From Dendrolimus kikuchii (Eukaryota; Arthropoda; Insecta; Lepidoptera; Lasiocampidae), in contig CM034406.1 in NCBI GenBank assembly GCA_019925095.2, positions 9,427,388 to 9,491,387 on the forward strand: a DNA stretch of 64,000 nt, in the 5' to 3' direction. The translations under genes and the position numbers were made by a program. How positions within the stretch are numbered: the first letter of the stretch is position 1; each line of letters starts with the position of its first letter. Positions 12,565 through 24,506 of this stretch are shown here, in pieces. The notes under the pieces are model-generated. The model worked only from the letters and a program-made list of their open reading frames with translations, was not told the DNA's origin and made no database searches.

Positions 12565-13130
12565 AGTAAGTAGTTTTGCCCGAAGATCTCGCCGTGCCAG
12601 CCTCGATGATATCATCCGCCGAGCTCCTGTCAGCGTCGGCGTACCAGCCATCCTAGATCCAAATGGCTTGGTGCGTGACGAAGGCAAGAGGCCGGACGGA
12701 ATGTCACTTATTCCTTGGCAGATGGAACGGCCGCTTGTGTGGGACGCGACATGCGTTGACACTCTGGCGGCATCACATCTTCCAATGACTAAGTCAGAGG
12801 CTGACAACGTTGCTTCCACAGTTGAATATCTCAAACGGCTCAAATATGGAAGGGGTTACATATTTTTGCCGTTTGGAGTTGAAGCTTTAGGTCCGTGGGA
12901 TTCCTTAGCAAAGGGTTTCTTCAAATAAATTTGTAAGAAACTCTTTGATACCACCCGTGATCAAAAGGCTGGTTCCTATTTCGCACAAGGAATCAGCATT
13001 GCCATACAGCGTGGCAATGCAGGCAGCTTTCTAGGCATGCTTCCCTCTGGCAGCGATTTGTTACATACCTTATATTAGTTTATTTATAATTTAGTTTATT
13101 TTTCAGTATTTAGTTTAATTTATAATTTAG
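12565..13130 (+). mobile_element. Retroelement ORF, C-terminal domain with 3' UTR
   Basis: An open frame to about 12928 contains SFARRSRRASLDDII, then RPDGMSLIPWQ, VWDATCVDTLA and FLPFGVEALGPW. After a stop, the conserved end continues as QKAGSYFAQGISIAIQRGN. This arrangement recurs at the C-terminus of reverse-transcriptase ORFs in many invertebrates. It is followed by a repetitive TTTAGTTTATTTATAA 3' UTR. The reverse transcriptase is missing, so the copy is 5'-truncated. The spacing of R-P-D-G and W-D-x-T-x-x-D could suit a nuclease-like fold, which is my inference. The reverse-strand open frame over the same bases is a shadow. Confidence 0.6.
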
Positions 13131-13828
13131 TTTTATTTCCTTTCACTGTAAAACGATTGAAGAAAAACCAATACATACTTTAAATTATAATGAACCAAAA
13201 TTCCATAGCAGAAATCTGTAATCATTTTAAAACATGGCGCTAGAAACATTATGAACTTTCACAAACAAAATCAAAAGTGACATTTCTAAACGAGCCTCAT
13301 AATAAGTTCCACAGCACAGAAATAGACACCGACTTCTGAAACGAGCTTTCAGAAGCACTTAACATTCTACATTCATTGCTATTCCAGTTTCCTTTTTACA
13401 ATATAATCTTTTTTCAATTATTAAAATTATATTGCTGTTTCGTCCGCATTTATATATTTTTTAAATATTCTGTATGAAGTTTTACCAAAATTCTAAATAT
13501 GAATTTCTATATCCTTAGCTTGAGAAATTGAATTATCTATACCGACTTTCATTTTCCATTTTACTTCTGTAAGATATTTTTTTGAGACCATAGGTAACTT
13601 AAGTCCTTCATCAGGTTACAATCTATTTCCTTGGAAGTTTTTTTACGATCTGATATGCCGTTTAGTTGAGAAAATATATGAATAAACAACTAAAGTTACT
13701 TTCGCATTTATTATTCTATTTCTTTAAGGTTCTTAAAGAAGCCTACAAACTTACTTTAACTCATTGTGAAAAAGATCGTTATAGTTCAAAAAGAAAACTT
13801 AATTTAGCATATAATTAAAATATATGAA

Positions 13829-13880
13829 CAACGGGCGGACTTATTGCTTAAAACGATCTTTTCCATTCGACCTTTTTTTA
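13829..13880 (-). mobile_element. LINE 3' tail, hairpin portion only
   Basis: Minus strand reads GGAAAAGATCGTTTTAAGCA then ATAAGTCCGCC, a diverged hairpin of the same family with one mispair and one wobble in the stem. Confidence 0.55.
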
Positions 13881-13928
13881 TGTTTTCATACTTATGTATT
13901 AGTATGAAACACTACGACTATGTGTAAA

Positions 13929-14045
13929 TTGTGGTAGCTTAGTTACTAAAGTACTCTTGTCTCATTCCGATAGTACAACGGTTAGGCAATTTTCTGGTCA
14001 AATGTGTATATTGATACAAATGCCACGTGATGTTTTCCTTTACCT
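13929..14045 (+). mobile_element. tRNA-like SINE T, degenerate fragment
   Basis: Shares GTGGTAGC, CAATTTTCTGGTCAAATGTG, TATATTG and CCACGTGATGTTTTCC blocks in order with the tRNA-like SINE at 40979-41265. The tRNA-like head is strongly eroded. Confidence 0.5.
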
Positions 14046-14161
14046 CCATAAAGGAGAATATTTTAGGAAACAAGCACCGATATGTGCTTGATAGATCACC
14101 GTTGCAAAATCAATCCAATTTTGGAAAAGAAGTTGGGTTATATCTGAAATGGGAAAGGGAT

Positions 14162-14315
14162 GTTTTTTTTTTATTTTTATTGCAGGAGTTCAGCAGACAG
14201 GCAGACGGCCCATTTAATGGAAAGCGGTTACTATCTGCTATGAACATTTGCAAATTCAAAGGTGCTACAAATGCGCTGCTGCTCTCTTAACGGAGACTGA
14301 AACCTGATGTTTATG
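14162..14315 (-). mobile_element. SINE A, 3' half
   Basis: Begins on the plus strand with a T-rich tract (the poly(A) tail reversed), then TTGCAGGAGTTCAGCAGACA, GGAAAGCGGTTAC and CAAATGCGCTGCTGCTCTC. 5'-truncated. Confidence 0.8.
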
Positions 14316-15219
14316 GGCTAGTGTTATTATGTACAAATAACAACTATATAATTGGCACGTAGCTAAAGAGTAAAACTTTCCACGTGTCTTCAAGCAAAAA
14401 ATTAATCTTATATTAAAACAACTCTAACAGTAGAGTTAATAAATATGGATAAAATTCCCAATAATTTTTGTAGATTGTTTTAATAAATATGTATCATTGT
14501 TCTTATCTTGATTATAGACTTAATCAAAAGTGTGATCTTAAAGCTAATAAGTAATTTAGTATTTGTTAAAAACGAGGAAAATAAAGTATTAAATGTGCTC
14601 AACGAAATTTAAAGTAATTATATTTTCTTGAATTGTCAAGTAGACAAAAGGTGGAAAGCATGACATTAACTCTTACATTAGACTGCTGACTGAATGTAAT
14701 ATGTGTAATTATTTTATAGTAAACACAGTATTTACGCACTTCGTATCACACCGACAACACTCAGATTAACTTAACATATTCCTCGGTAGTAGAAAAATAA
14801 TAAAGTTCAATTGATGAATATATTTTGAGGAAGACGCGGGATGCAGAGCGCGCGTGGATCGCGACTACCATAGGAATTTCATCTCTGAACAATCCTCTGG
14901 AACTTTATAAATAGGTGCGTCAAACGGTCCTCGTGTGCCGCGAAATTTTCAGCAGTTACACCAACATTAGCCGCCACAAAATCCAGTTTCGTACGGCGAC
15001 GAATAAATTAATATATACTTATCTGGTATACATGATTGCAGCTATTTTGTCGCTTAATGTAAACTTTTGTTTTAAAATAAACGTTTGAAATGTCACATCT
15101 AATTATGTAATATTTTAATGCAATTGTACACATTTAATAATTTGCCGATATTCGACTTCATTTCTGTCTTTTAATTTAGATGAATGTACCAAAGTTATTC
15201 ATATGAACCTAAACTTGAA

Positions 15220-15345
15220 GCCTCACGTGGCCAAAAGGCTGGCCTGTACGCTGGAGGGCAACGCGTGGGCGTTGCCATCCAGCGAGGGTATGATGCGGCT
15301 AGCATTTTGGGCGCGTCCTCAACCGACAGCGATTTGTGACCTTAT
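15220..15345 (+). mobile_element. Fragment of the retroelement C-terminal end
   Basis: CAAAAGGCTGGCC, GTTGCCATCCAGCG and GACAGCGATTTGTGACC correspond to the end of the ORF at 12565-13130 (QKAG and AIQRG segments). Confidence 0.65.
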
Positions 15346-15689
15346 TGTATTATTTAATTAGAAAATTCCACATACCTTTACTTGTTTGTTATGAAATAAA
15401 AGTATATTTTAGAATTCTTATATATTAATATTTGTCGTTAAAACAAGATTCAAACTGATTTCGACTTGAATCATTCAATGTCATTGAATACCATCATACC
15501 TTTTAGTTCTGTACTTTTCAACAAATTGATTTAATTTGGTTGATCCGTCTAATATAAGTTATATAAGCCACATACAAGCACTGGACCGCTTTGAAAATTA
15601 AAGCTTTAATGTCTGCAGTATGATTGCTGTAACCGAACTCCATTCGGACAATATTGTAATTGTCTAGAGCAGTGGAAGCAGTGGCGTAG

Positions 15690-16380
15690 AGTAGTGGAGG
15701 AGGCAGGGGCGGCCCGCCCCGGGCGACACTTTTTAGGGGCTGGCAAAATTTCACAATAAATAATATAAATATTTGAACCATTTCATATTTTCATCGCAAC
15801 TACAAATTCGGACCGATTGAAAAGAGCACGCAATTTTTTATTACTTATTCTGTGACGAATTCGAGGAATCCCCTTTCTTTGAATTATATTTTGTAGCGAC
15901 TGCTGGCAACACCGTCAATTCTGACTTGCGAGGATTCCCCTAGTTTATTTTGTGCTTTGAAATAAAATATTTCTTGTATTAATAAACGTAATTGTGAACC
16001 TTAGATAAACTTTTTTATTTATAATTTAACCTGTATAATGTAAAATAATGATGACTGTTCTTGCCGAATAGTTATCTAGAATTAATGTGTAATATTAGCA
16101 GGCTCGCCCCGCTCAACACGGGAACATTTTTCATTACCGCTGCGCTCCTGTTGTTCCTAGCGTGATGTTATATAGCCTATAACATTCTTCAATAAAAGGG
16201 ATTTCCAACACAAAAAGAATTTTCAAAATCGGTTTAGTAGATCCAGAGATTATCCCCTACAACGTCACAAACACACAAACTTTACCTCTTTGTAATATTA
16301 GTATAGATATAGTATGCATTATTTTGAAATACCTAAATAAAAGGGCGGCAAAATTGTCTTCCGCCCCGGGCGGCCGTCAC
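15690..16380. mobile_element. Possible DNA transposon with GC-rich inverted ends
   Basis: Two GC-rich blocks (GGGGCGGCCCGCCCCGGGCG near 15708 and the roughly inverted CCGCCCCGGGCGGCCGTC near 16360) bracket AT-rich DNA, each followed inward by a GGCAAAAT motif. The inner part, about 16185-16315, is a separate common repeat (CAAAATCGGTTTAGTAG, ACAAACACACAAACTTTACC). Ends are imprecise and no target duplication was identified. Confidence 0.35.
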
Positions 16381-17839
16381 ACAAGCTACTTCGCTGAATG
16401 GAAGCCTAGCTTCTAGTTTCTAGTCCAATGACGTAAATAGAAGCGTGTCACCGAGACGAAGATGCTGCTATGGATGTGAAGTAACACTGAGGGACCATAT
16501 CAAGAACTTACGCAAGTAGTACAAACAGTATTACTTGCGTAATTTGTACGTACTCAGGTCAGTAACATAATAGAAATTCTACAAGAAATTCACCTACAAA
16601 TAATACAATAACTGACAAGTTATATAAGGCACAAAAACAGTCTTGCAGTTATGCCGTTACCATTATCTTAATAGATTGAATAATCACGGCTTACAAATCT
16701 AAGAGGAAGAAAACATGATTCCAAAGATTGCGCAAGTAGTGTAGAAAAAGCTACTATAGATATTAAAATTGGGATTTAACACTACGATTGAAACTATTTA
16801 TTAAATTCTAAAATTTATTATACATTATATATAAACTAGAACAGAATACCTGTATTTGTATTTTACCTATAATCTCTTAAGACATAATACTATTATATTC
16901 AATATCATATTATGTTGTTGTCCCATAGATTATCTCCATCCCATCCATCCCATGGTAAGTGATCCGTGTGTTGTTCGGAACAAAGTATTGCGGAGAATCA
17001 ACGCTGACGGAATTATGTGTCCTTGTACTACGCCGCAGGCTATAGACGAAGTTTTCTGCTTTTACATATTATATATAATATATACATATTTTTATTTTCA
17101 CGTGTAGGTGTTTAAGATTTTCTCATTTCATATAATTATTAAAAAAAAACAATAGCAAAGAAGCTTAAATTAGCGAAGACAACAGATTACGAAATACCCG
17201 TCTCTTATAAAAAAAGAGTATATCTAATAATTTTTTTCACACACAACATCATTGGTGCTACCAACCAACATAGGTGCCTCTAAGGAATTTTGTGCCATCT
17301 ATTTTTGAATCTGTATAATATTGTCAATTTATTGATCAACTGTCAGAATTTACTATTCATGTAAATATTTATTGAAATAAAAGGCGGAATCAGTAATATA
17401 ACGATAGGAAAATAGGATTGCTCAGTAGCGATTAGTAATGAAGTTAGTCTATCTGACTGCCTTATTTTCCTAAATAATATAGACAGTATATATATAGACA
17501 GACAGATACCAGACAATGGATCTTGATGAAATCCGGCATCCCAAGTAACATTAATGTCCGTGAAATAGATGATGAACCGTAAGAGAATGGTTTACGAAGC
17601 CATAACCAAGTTCTACGAACCCTCGAATATTTTTGTGTCAATAAAATAGAATGTCTCTTCTTTTATGCGTGTTACATTAGCACTGCTAAGGGTTGCACAG
17701 TGAGGGCTACCAAACACTACGACGTGTGGAAGAAAAAGTAGGCAAGTGTTTCCCTCCGCTCCAAAGTAAACGTTTCGACAAGAGCCAAAAAGTTCGAAAG
17801 AACCAAAAGGTGGTTAATACCGGAATAATAATAATATAA
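16381..17839. other. Unassigned stretch
   Basis: Mostly AT-rich. An open plus-strand frame around 16950-17060 (VSDPCVVRNKVLRRINADG) has no convincing splice context and no family I recognise. An ATG followed by GTAAGT at 16950 imitates a donor. Confidence 0.3.
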
Positions 17840-17935
17840 AAAAATGTGTGTGTATGCAGTTCACACGAAGTAAAAGTGTGACAAGGGGTGGGAAGGATTC
17901 TAAATTTCGTGACGTCACATTTCATATATTATATT
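17840..17935. repeat. GTGTGTG-palindrome repeat, copy 2
   Basis: ATGTGTGTGTATGCAGTTCA then CACGAAGTAAAAGTGTGACA, ending GATTCTAAATTTCGTGACGT. That last block is found inverted at 21990-22031, and the first block corresponds to 8145-8205. Confidence 0.6.
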
Positions 17936-18004
17936 GTTATTTAAGCTTTAAAACACGTTTGAAGGATTAACTAAAAACTGCAAAACATTTACAACACTAT
18001 CTGC

Positions 18005-18165
18005 ATGAGTATAGTGTTTAAATTATTAAATATAATGTATTCTATCTCATTTACTCGCAGGCTTAGTCCTATTGATTTGTGTTTATCTCTTTTTAATGTC
18101 GCTTTTTCGTTTCATCGAGTTTCAAATCACAATGATTCTAAAGAAGTTTCATTTCAAAAACAACG
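18005..18165 (+). repeat. Dispersed repeat, long version
   Basis: Partner of 8475-8575; holds about 48 extra bases between AAATAT and ATCTCTTTTTAATGTCGC. Confidence 0.75.
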
Positions 18166-18429
18166 TGCGAGGCGCTTCCTGACGTTAGTCTTGTCACAGC
18201 GCACCTTGAATTACGCAATTTTCATGCTTGATCACAGCCGCTCCTATGTCTATAAGTTCTATGTTCAATCGGGCGTGGAGCAACCTTGATAACATTTTAG
18301 GTACATGATGTCAAGGCCAGGGTAGTAAAATCAGATACAAATGTTGCAAAATTACATGAAATTGATTAAATATCAAGGTTAAAAGCAAATATCTTGCCAC
18401 TTATTGACTAAACTATAAAAGTTGACACC

Positions 18430-18965
18430 AACAGACCTGCCCTGTGTGGTCCATTGTATATTAGAACCGGTGCCAAGTATTGCCACCGTAACTAAAACCC
18501 CTGGGTGTTCACCAGGGCTACGTGAATGCGGGCTTCCCATGCGTAACTACTAGGTCTCTTTCGTGCGTGGGGCGGTCTGTAACGCGCCCCACGGGGAGAG
18601 AGATGAGCGCGCGCGGAACACTCGCGCTCTCATCTCGACGGCATGTGCGGGTGAGTGAGAACCCCTATACCCGTAGGGGCCTCACCCGCGCCGCCCGCTT
18701 ACGGCGGCCGAAGGTCATTATCCGACCTCCGGCGTCGGCGCGTCCTCTTTTGGCGGGAGCGGAGCAGGGAATTACGCTCACGCTCCCGTTCCGCCTCCTC
18801 CTTCGCAAACATAACTTGGAGGAGACGGCGTCCCATCCGGTGGAGCTCCCGACCATGGTGCGTACCACGGCCGGGAGCGAGGTGTCAAATCCGGTATGGG
18901 CGACGAGTTCCCGTAATTGTGCAGCGCCGTGTCAGTGTCGTGTCGTCGCCCGAACCCTATTCAAA
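18430..18965 (+). mobile_element. GC-rich 5' portion of a non-LTR retrotransposon
   Basis: ACTAAAACCCCTGGGTGTTC and GGGCTACGTGAATGCGGGCT recur inverted at 54450-54725, and the family also occurs at 50685-50890. The following 400 bases are unusually GC-rich for this window and open in several frames, with Arg-rich products, as in LINE 5' UTR/ORF1 regions. No single frame gives a recognisable protein. Confidence 0.5.
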
Positions 18966-19084
18966 GGTTTTACATTTTTGTTTAAAAACGTGGTACAAAT
19001 ACATTTTTTTATAAAAATATACATAATATATTATTCTTTTATAAACAAACATCTAAAGTAAAATATTTATTAAAAAATATAAAA

Positions 19085-19805
19085 TCTTGAGGTGCGTCGG
19101 CAGCGAGGCCTGGGGTTCATACTGCCGGTGGTTAGGGCTGCAGAGACAGGAACCTTCTCACAATTCGTGCCATGTCCAAGAGTGCTGTCTTCTGTATCTG
19201 GCCCTTCACTCCGCTTCCTAGTTTCTCTAGATGACGGTCGACGGTCTTCGATATAAGACCATTGACGGTGACAAGTATTGATACAATCATTGTTGATTCC
19301 AGACGCTACATTGTATTAATCTCGTGATCAAGATTTAAGTATTAAATAAAGTTTCTCTTTTTCTTTCTTGACGAGGTTATCGTCATACGGGATACTGAAG
19401 TCAATGAGTATTGGTCGTTGTGTAAATCGATCTATTAACAGGATGTCAGGCTTATTGACTATAATAGTCCTGTCCGTGATAATTTATCGATCTCAGTAGA
19501 GCGAGGCACGATTACGAGATCTGTTTACGAGAGCTGGCTCCGGCGAGTACTAGTAATAAGGCACCTCCGTTACCACGTTGAAGGGCAAGTTGCTAGTGGA
19601 TAAGAGTAACGAGGTTATGTGTGTGCAAGTATTCGCCGTTATAAAGATGTGAACAGCCAGAAACAATATGCCTGAGGGATTCACCTGGGCACTGGTATGC
19701 CCGACATCTGTCTAAGGTGCCATCCTTCAAGATATATATCCGATAGTTATTCGTCTTAATAACTTCGGCCATAACTGCAAAGACAAAACTTTCAGTTTCC
19801 ACAGA
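19085..19805 (-). pseudogene. Broken retroelement ORF, C-terminal region
   Basis: Minus-strand frames contain, in order, VIKTNNYRIYILKDG, YQCPGESLRHIVSGC, RPILIDFSIPYDDNLVK, VSILVTVNGLISKTVDRHL and IQKTALLDMARIVRRFL. These match the conserved tail of LINE-type polyproteins after the reverse transcriptase: a Cys/His segment, then the putative D-I/F-x-x-P-x-D-x-N-L block. The pieces lie in different frames and carry stops, so this is a dead 5'-truncated copy. Its identification is by remembered motif pattern. Confidence 0.65.
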
Positions 19806-19832
19806 GAGGTTTATTCATTATATTAGTCTTTG

Positions 19833-20105
19833 AAGACCACGGGCCATAAAAAATTGCCCGGACTGTTGTAGGGCTTGCGTGGGGCCATGGGAAGGCCAAC
19901 ACATAGAGGACCCTTGACAAATTTGATGTAAATGTGGCGTGACACTGACCGGTGATTATCCCTGTCTACATCATATAATAATGCACCCAAGGACAAGCCC
20001 CCTGCTAGTGTAGGAATATTGTGGAAAATGAGAACAAAAAGTACCAGGCTCTTGGGGTGAACTGCAACTGCTACTAGTGGTCTGGGATTATGGAGACTAT
20101 GGCGT
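19833..20105 (-). mobile_element. Repeat family B copy
   Basis: GGGCTTGCGTGGGGCCATGG, GAAGGCCAACACATAGAGG and CACCCAAGGACAAGCCCC are the reverse complement of 40385-40978. Sharp sequence similarity across four copies defines the family. Confidence 0.8.
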
Positions 20106-20807
20106 TCATTATATTATTATTATAGGTTTAGTGGTTTAGGTATGTTTTATGTATCACTATGTCCATTGTCTTAAATTGGACGTCAACACATATTTACATT
20201 AAACAATGGTCGAAAGTCCCTGGTTCTATGAAATTGTATTGCAATACATACCTAACACATTATGGGTTAAGTAGGTTAATTTATATATCGTTTCAGTAAC
20301 TCCCCTAAGTAATGATGTTTACTAACCCAATAGGTCACAAACTCATTTTAAATTAACTAGTTTACGTTTACGGCTTTGCTTTGGCTTTACTTTTCTATAG
20401 CTTGGCGTAGGGAAGTGAGAAGACCTGACTCCAAATAATGGGATAAGGGATTTGCTTGAAAGATTTATTATTATATATATCTCTTTTTTATTTCGGGAAG
20501 CTAGCAAACAAAGGGCTTACCTACGTGAAGTGATTATACTTTTCAATAAACGTTTACAACACTAATTTCAAATTCATTTAATGTTATGATGTGCCGAAAC
20601 GTAGTCCAACACGGCATTGATTTTCAGTGCCCACCTCCTAAATCACATGTATGTATATGAGACCCTTTGTAAAAATAAGAAACATTATTATAAATACAAG
20701 ATGCTATGGAATGATAATAATATTTAAAAAAAAATGAATAACGTTAATAACTTAATAATAATAACAACGAACTAATATAAAAGAAGTATGTATAATAATC
20801 CCTATCA

Positions 20808-21130
20808 ATATTATAAATGCGAAAGTAACTGTGTCTGTTCTGCGTCTGTCTGATCTGTTTTAACGGAAAACTACTGGTCCGATTTGGCTGAAACTCAGTA
20901 TTTTCGATGCGTAGGATGAACATAGCATACTTTTTAACCCGAAAAATGGGATAGTTTCCGGGATGAAAAAATGTTTGTCTTTGTTATGCTTTTACGGAAA
21001 AACTAATGGACCGATTTGTCTGAAATTCGGTATTGTAAATTTTACACCGAGGGTGGACAAAGGATACTTTTCATCCCGGATTATAGGATAGATTTTGGGA
21101 TAGATTTATGTAAATATTATCCCAGAAAAT
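20808..21130. repeat. Common lepidopteran dispersed repeat with internal duplication
   Basis: Begins ATTATAAATGCGAAAGTAAC and twice contains an ACCGATTTG.CTGAAA-type motif (20878 and 21010 region) and a TTTTCATCCCGG or GGGATAGTTTCCGG motif. The pattern is widespread in butterflies and moths; I do not assign a class. Confidence 0.6.
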
Positions 21131-22031
21131 ATGATAGGTTTTTTATTTGTGGTTTGCCATTTCGGTCATTTTGTGTATTTTAGTAAATTTGGTCATTTTG
21201 TTCAATTTGGTCGTTTGGTTGTTTAGGTACTTGTAGCTTTTGTAGTTTTGGTCGTTTATGTAGTTTACAGAGAGATAGATGGGGATATATAAATAAAACT
21301 AGAAGGGGTTGAAATAGGGGATAAAAGTTTGTATGGGAGACCAATCATTTCTCAATTATATATATATAAAATTCATAATCTACAAAAAAAATGCGATAGT
21401 AAACCGATCTATCTGTCTGAATACCGAAAATTGACATAGATACTTTTCATCTCGGGAGATGGGATAGTTTGCGATATAAAATGTAGTTAATCTTCCGAGG
21501 GCAAATAGCACCAACATAAAAATATAATACAATGTAACATGTATTAACGCCTGCCCTTTAAACAAGAGCTATGTACTAGAGATTGAACCGCGGCTGGGCC
21601 GCGGTATAAACTCTAGTAATTATATAAACACACTAAAGAATTACATTTTGTTTGACCTTTAACACATTAAATAATTGATGTAATAAAACTGTAAGAACTT
21701 ACTTCCTTTGCCCGTCGTTGTGACAAATTGTACCTACTGTTTGCCACATTTATCCACATAGTGTATTTACTGTATTATATATGTATTACAGAGTACTTTT
21801 ATATACTGGTAATAAACGTAAATAAAAATAAAATAAATAATTATATTGAAACTATGACTGAGGCAGAATACATTATATTTAATCATTTAAACATTATGCT
21901 CATCCAGATTGAGTTGGAAATGTTTTGAAGTTTTTTGTTAATACTTTAAATTTCATGTTTTAGAACTTAAATATATTATAACGATAAAATATATGAAATG
22001 TGACGTCACGAAATTTAGAATCACTCCCACC

Positions 22032-22350
22032 GCTTTTTTTATTGCACAAGTTGAGCAGACAGGCAGACGGCCCGCCTGATGGAAAGCGGTTACTATCGCC
22101 TATAGATATTTGCAACACCAAAGGTGCTACAAATGCGCTGCTGCTCTCTAAAGGGAGATTGGAGTCTGGCCACTAATGCTGGAACACAACTCAAGGTTGT
22201 TATGGTGGCATACTCTAGACCAGGGGTGGTAGCCATCCAGACGGGCAAATACCCTATCACCTGGCTGTGGGTTGTTAAGTCGCCTCTTACGACAGGCCGC
22301 CCGGCTGCAGGAAATTGTATTCTTTCTCCGTTTCTGCACATATAAAAGAA
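22032..22350 (-). mobile_element. SINE A, near full length
   Basis: Reverse complement of the element at 49385-49700 along its entire length, with the poly(A) end represented by CTTTTTTTATTGCAC. It has inserted into the repeat whose end is at 21990-22031 (CGTCACGAAATTTAGAATC), the same end seen at 17900-17935. Confidence 0.9.
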
Positions 22351-22973
22351 CGATGACGGATTGTCGTTCTAGAATTATTTTAGGTAATAACTACGAATAA
22401 CAAACACGTTTACCCATTTGTGTTGATTTTAGGAATTGTTGGTTCACTTCCAAAAAGATGAATAGTGTTTTCCTGTAATTACAATTAATAGAATCCATGA
22501 GTTCCCCGGGCAATGAGTTCACAATAAATGTCTATGCCTGATGAAATTTCTTATACCAGAATGGGAAATAACAGAAAATATTGCTATGTCACGCTTCTTC
22601 AAACTAAACTAAAATTAGGTAGATTTAGTAGCTACTCCTAAGTGGGCAGCCTTTGGAAAGTACTAGTTGAAAGACAGGAAGAGGGAACAGAATTCCACCA
22701 CGCGACTGTGGCAAAGCCCAAAAAGAAAGACAAAAGCATTTTGTACAAAAACTAAAAACCCTTTAGTAAACAATGGGAGAATACAGTAGCGATGTATCTC
22801 AAAATTAAATGCAGGTGTCTTAGGGCCCGTCGTATACTTATATTGCTATAAAGTTTTTGAAGACTAGGTAGCAAGATTTTCGATTTACTACTTACAAACA
22901 TCTGAGAGCCTAAAACCGCTGTTTTTGGAGAATTGCTTAGTGTAACTGATATGTGTCTACATATACTAGTAAG
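22351..22973. other. Unassigned stretch
   Basis: No exon or repeat recognised. Confidence 0.35.
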
Positions 22974-22985
22974 TGTAAGAAACAG

Positions 22986-24494
22986 AGCAGGAATCGATAG
23001 TGTGTCTACTGAGATGATCAAATATGGTGGAACCTGCGTCCGGGACGCTTTTCTGTCCTTATGCAACTTGTGCTGGAGGACGGGAAAGGTTCCCAAGGAC
23101 TGGAGGCGCACTGTCATCGAGCACTTGTATAACGGCAAGGGGTCACGTATGGAGTGCGCCAGCTACAGGGCCATCATTTTGATCAGCACAGCATCTAAAC
23201 TGTATGCGAAGATTATTGAAAAGAGCATGAGAGTGGTATCCGATGGATTACTGTGGGATGCACAAGGGGTCTTCAGAAATGAAAGGGGATGTATGGGTCA
23301 AGTTTTCTCGCTCCGCAATATCGTAGAGAAGCAGCTGGCTATGGGCCGGAAGGTTTTCTGCGGTTTTGTGGATCTAGAGAAAGCATTTGACGGGATGTGC
23401 GGAAGGACCTCTGGGACATATTGCCCGGATATGGGATTAATGGCCAATTGATGCGTGCTGTGCAGTCCACTTACGAGGACTGTATGGCGTGCGTGCGGGT
23501 GGATGGCAGCCTGTCGCCCTGGTTTGACGTCAATATTGGCGTCCGGCAGGCCTGCGTGCTGTCAGCTTTGCTGTTCATCCTATACCTGGACAATTGTTTC
23601 CAGAGAATAAGATTGATGGATGTTGGGGTGCGGATGAGTGATCTAGTTGTAAGCACCTAGCTTTATGCGGATGATGCCGTGCTTATAGCCGAATCGCCAT
23701 CAGAACTACAAACACTAGTCACTATGATGAAAGATGACTGTCAGGCGAGAGGCTTACATTTGAATGCGAAGAAAACAAAGGTTATGGTGTTTGAAAGAGA
23801 AGAAACCAGAACGAATGCAAGGGTTGTTGTTATGCTGGAGCAAGTGAATGAGTTTGTATATATGTTGGATGTGCTTTTAGCAGGGATGGAAGGTACACCG
23901 CTGATTTAGAAAGAAGAGTGAATTTGGAGAATAGTGTGAATGGAGCGTTTGGTAAACTTCTAGGCGCTAAGAACCTCAGCCAGAAGGCCCAGCTTGCCAT
24001 ACATAACGCGGTGCTGGTACCTACGTCACGTATGGAAGCGAGAGTTGGGTATGGAAGAGAGATCATGAAAGTAGAGTAAACGCGGTCGAGATGCGAGCAC
24101 TGCGAAAAATCTGCGGAGTGACGCTCGCGGACCACGTTCGTAATACCGAAGTAAGAGAGAGAGTTGGTCTGAAAGAGAGTGTCGGGGTGAAGGTAAGGAA
24201 AGGAATGCTCCGGTGGTTCGGGTATGTGGAAAGAATGACTAAACAGATATACAATGCAAAAGTGGATGGATGCGAAAGTCGTGGAAGGCCACGACACACC
24301 TTCCATGTTCAAATAGATCGTGTACTAGCAGAAGGTGATGTCAGGAGCCTTAAGAACAGACGAGCGTGCATGACAAGAGCTATGAATGTCAAAAAAGCAA
24401 GTGAGGTGTGTAAGAATAAGCCTGAATGGCGCTCTGTTGTCCGTGCCTACCCCGCAAGGGAACTGGCGTGAAGTTATGTATGTATGTATGTGTA
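22986..24494 (+). mobile_element. RTE-like LINE, 5'-truncated, with reverse transcriptase remnants
   Basis: The insertion starts inside the reverse transcriptase (RAGIDSVSTEMIKYGG) and runs through fingers/palm sequence: CASYRAIILISTASKLYAKI, the catalytic motif A FVDLEKAFD (about 23366), and the motif C box YADDAVL (about 23665). The C-terminal KICGVTLADHVRNTEVRERV and MLRWFGYVERM segment follows. At least two frameshifts and stops (near 23400 and 23660) break the ORF, so it is inactive. The 3' end is GGGAACTGGCGTGAAG plus TATG repeats. A 12-bp target duplication TGTAAGAAACAG flanks it (22974-22985 and 24495-24506), fixing both ends. The clade assignment (RTE-like) rests on the short simple-repeat tail and the C-terminal motif. 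Confidence 0.9.
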
Positions 24495-24506
24495 TGTAAG
24501 AAACAG

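Noticed and set aside
12466..12843. Open minus-strand frame of 125 codons
   Set aside because: Lies opposite the retroelement ORF at 12565-12928, whose plus-strand frame has the conserved motifs.
14900..15010. TATAAATA box and GC-rich sequence resembling a promoter
   Set aside because: An initiator-like TCAGCAG is too far downstream (about 45 bases) and no exon follows; a retroelement fragment begins at 15220.
15850..15945. Two kappaB-like motifs (GAGGAATCCCC and GAGGATTCCCC)
   Set aside because: They sit in a probable transposon 15 kb from the nearest gene; no reason to assign regulation.
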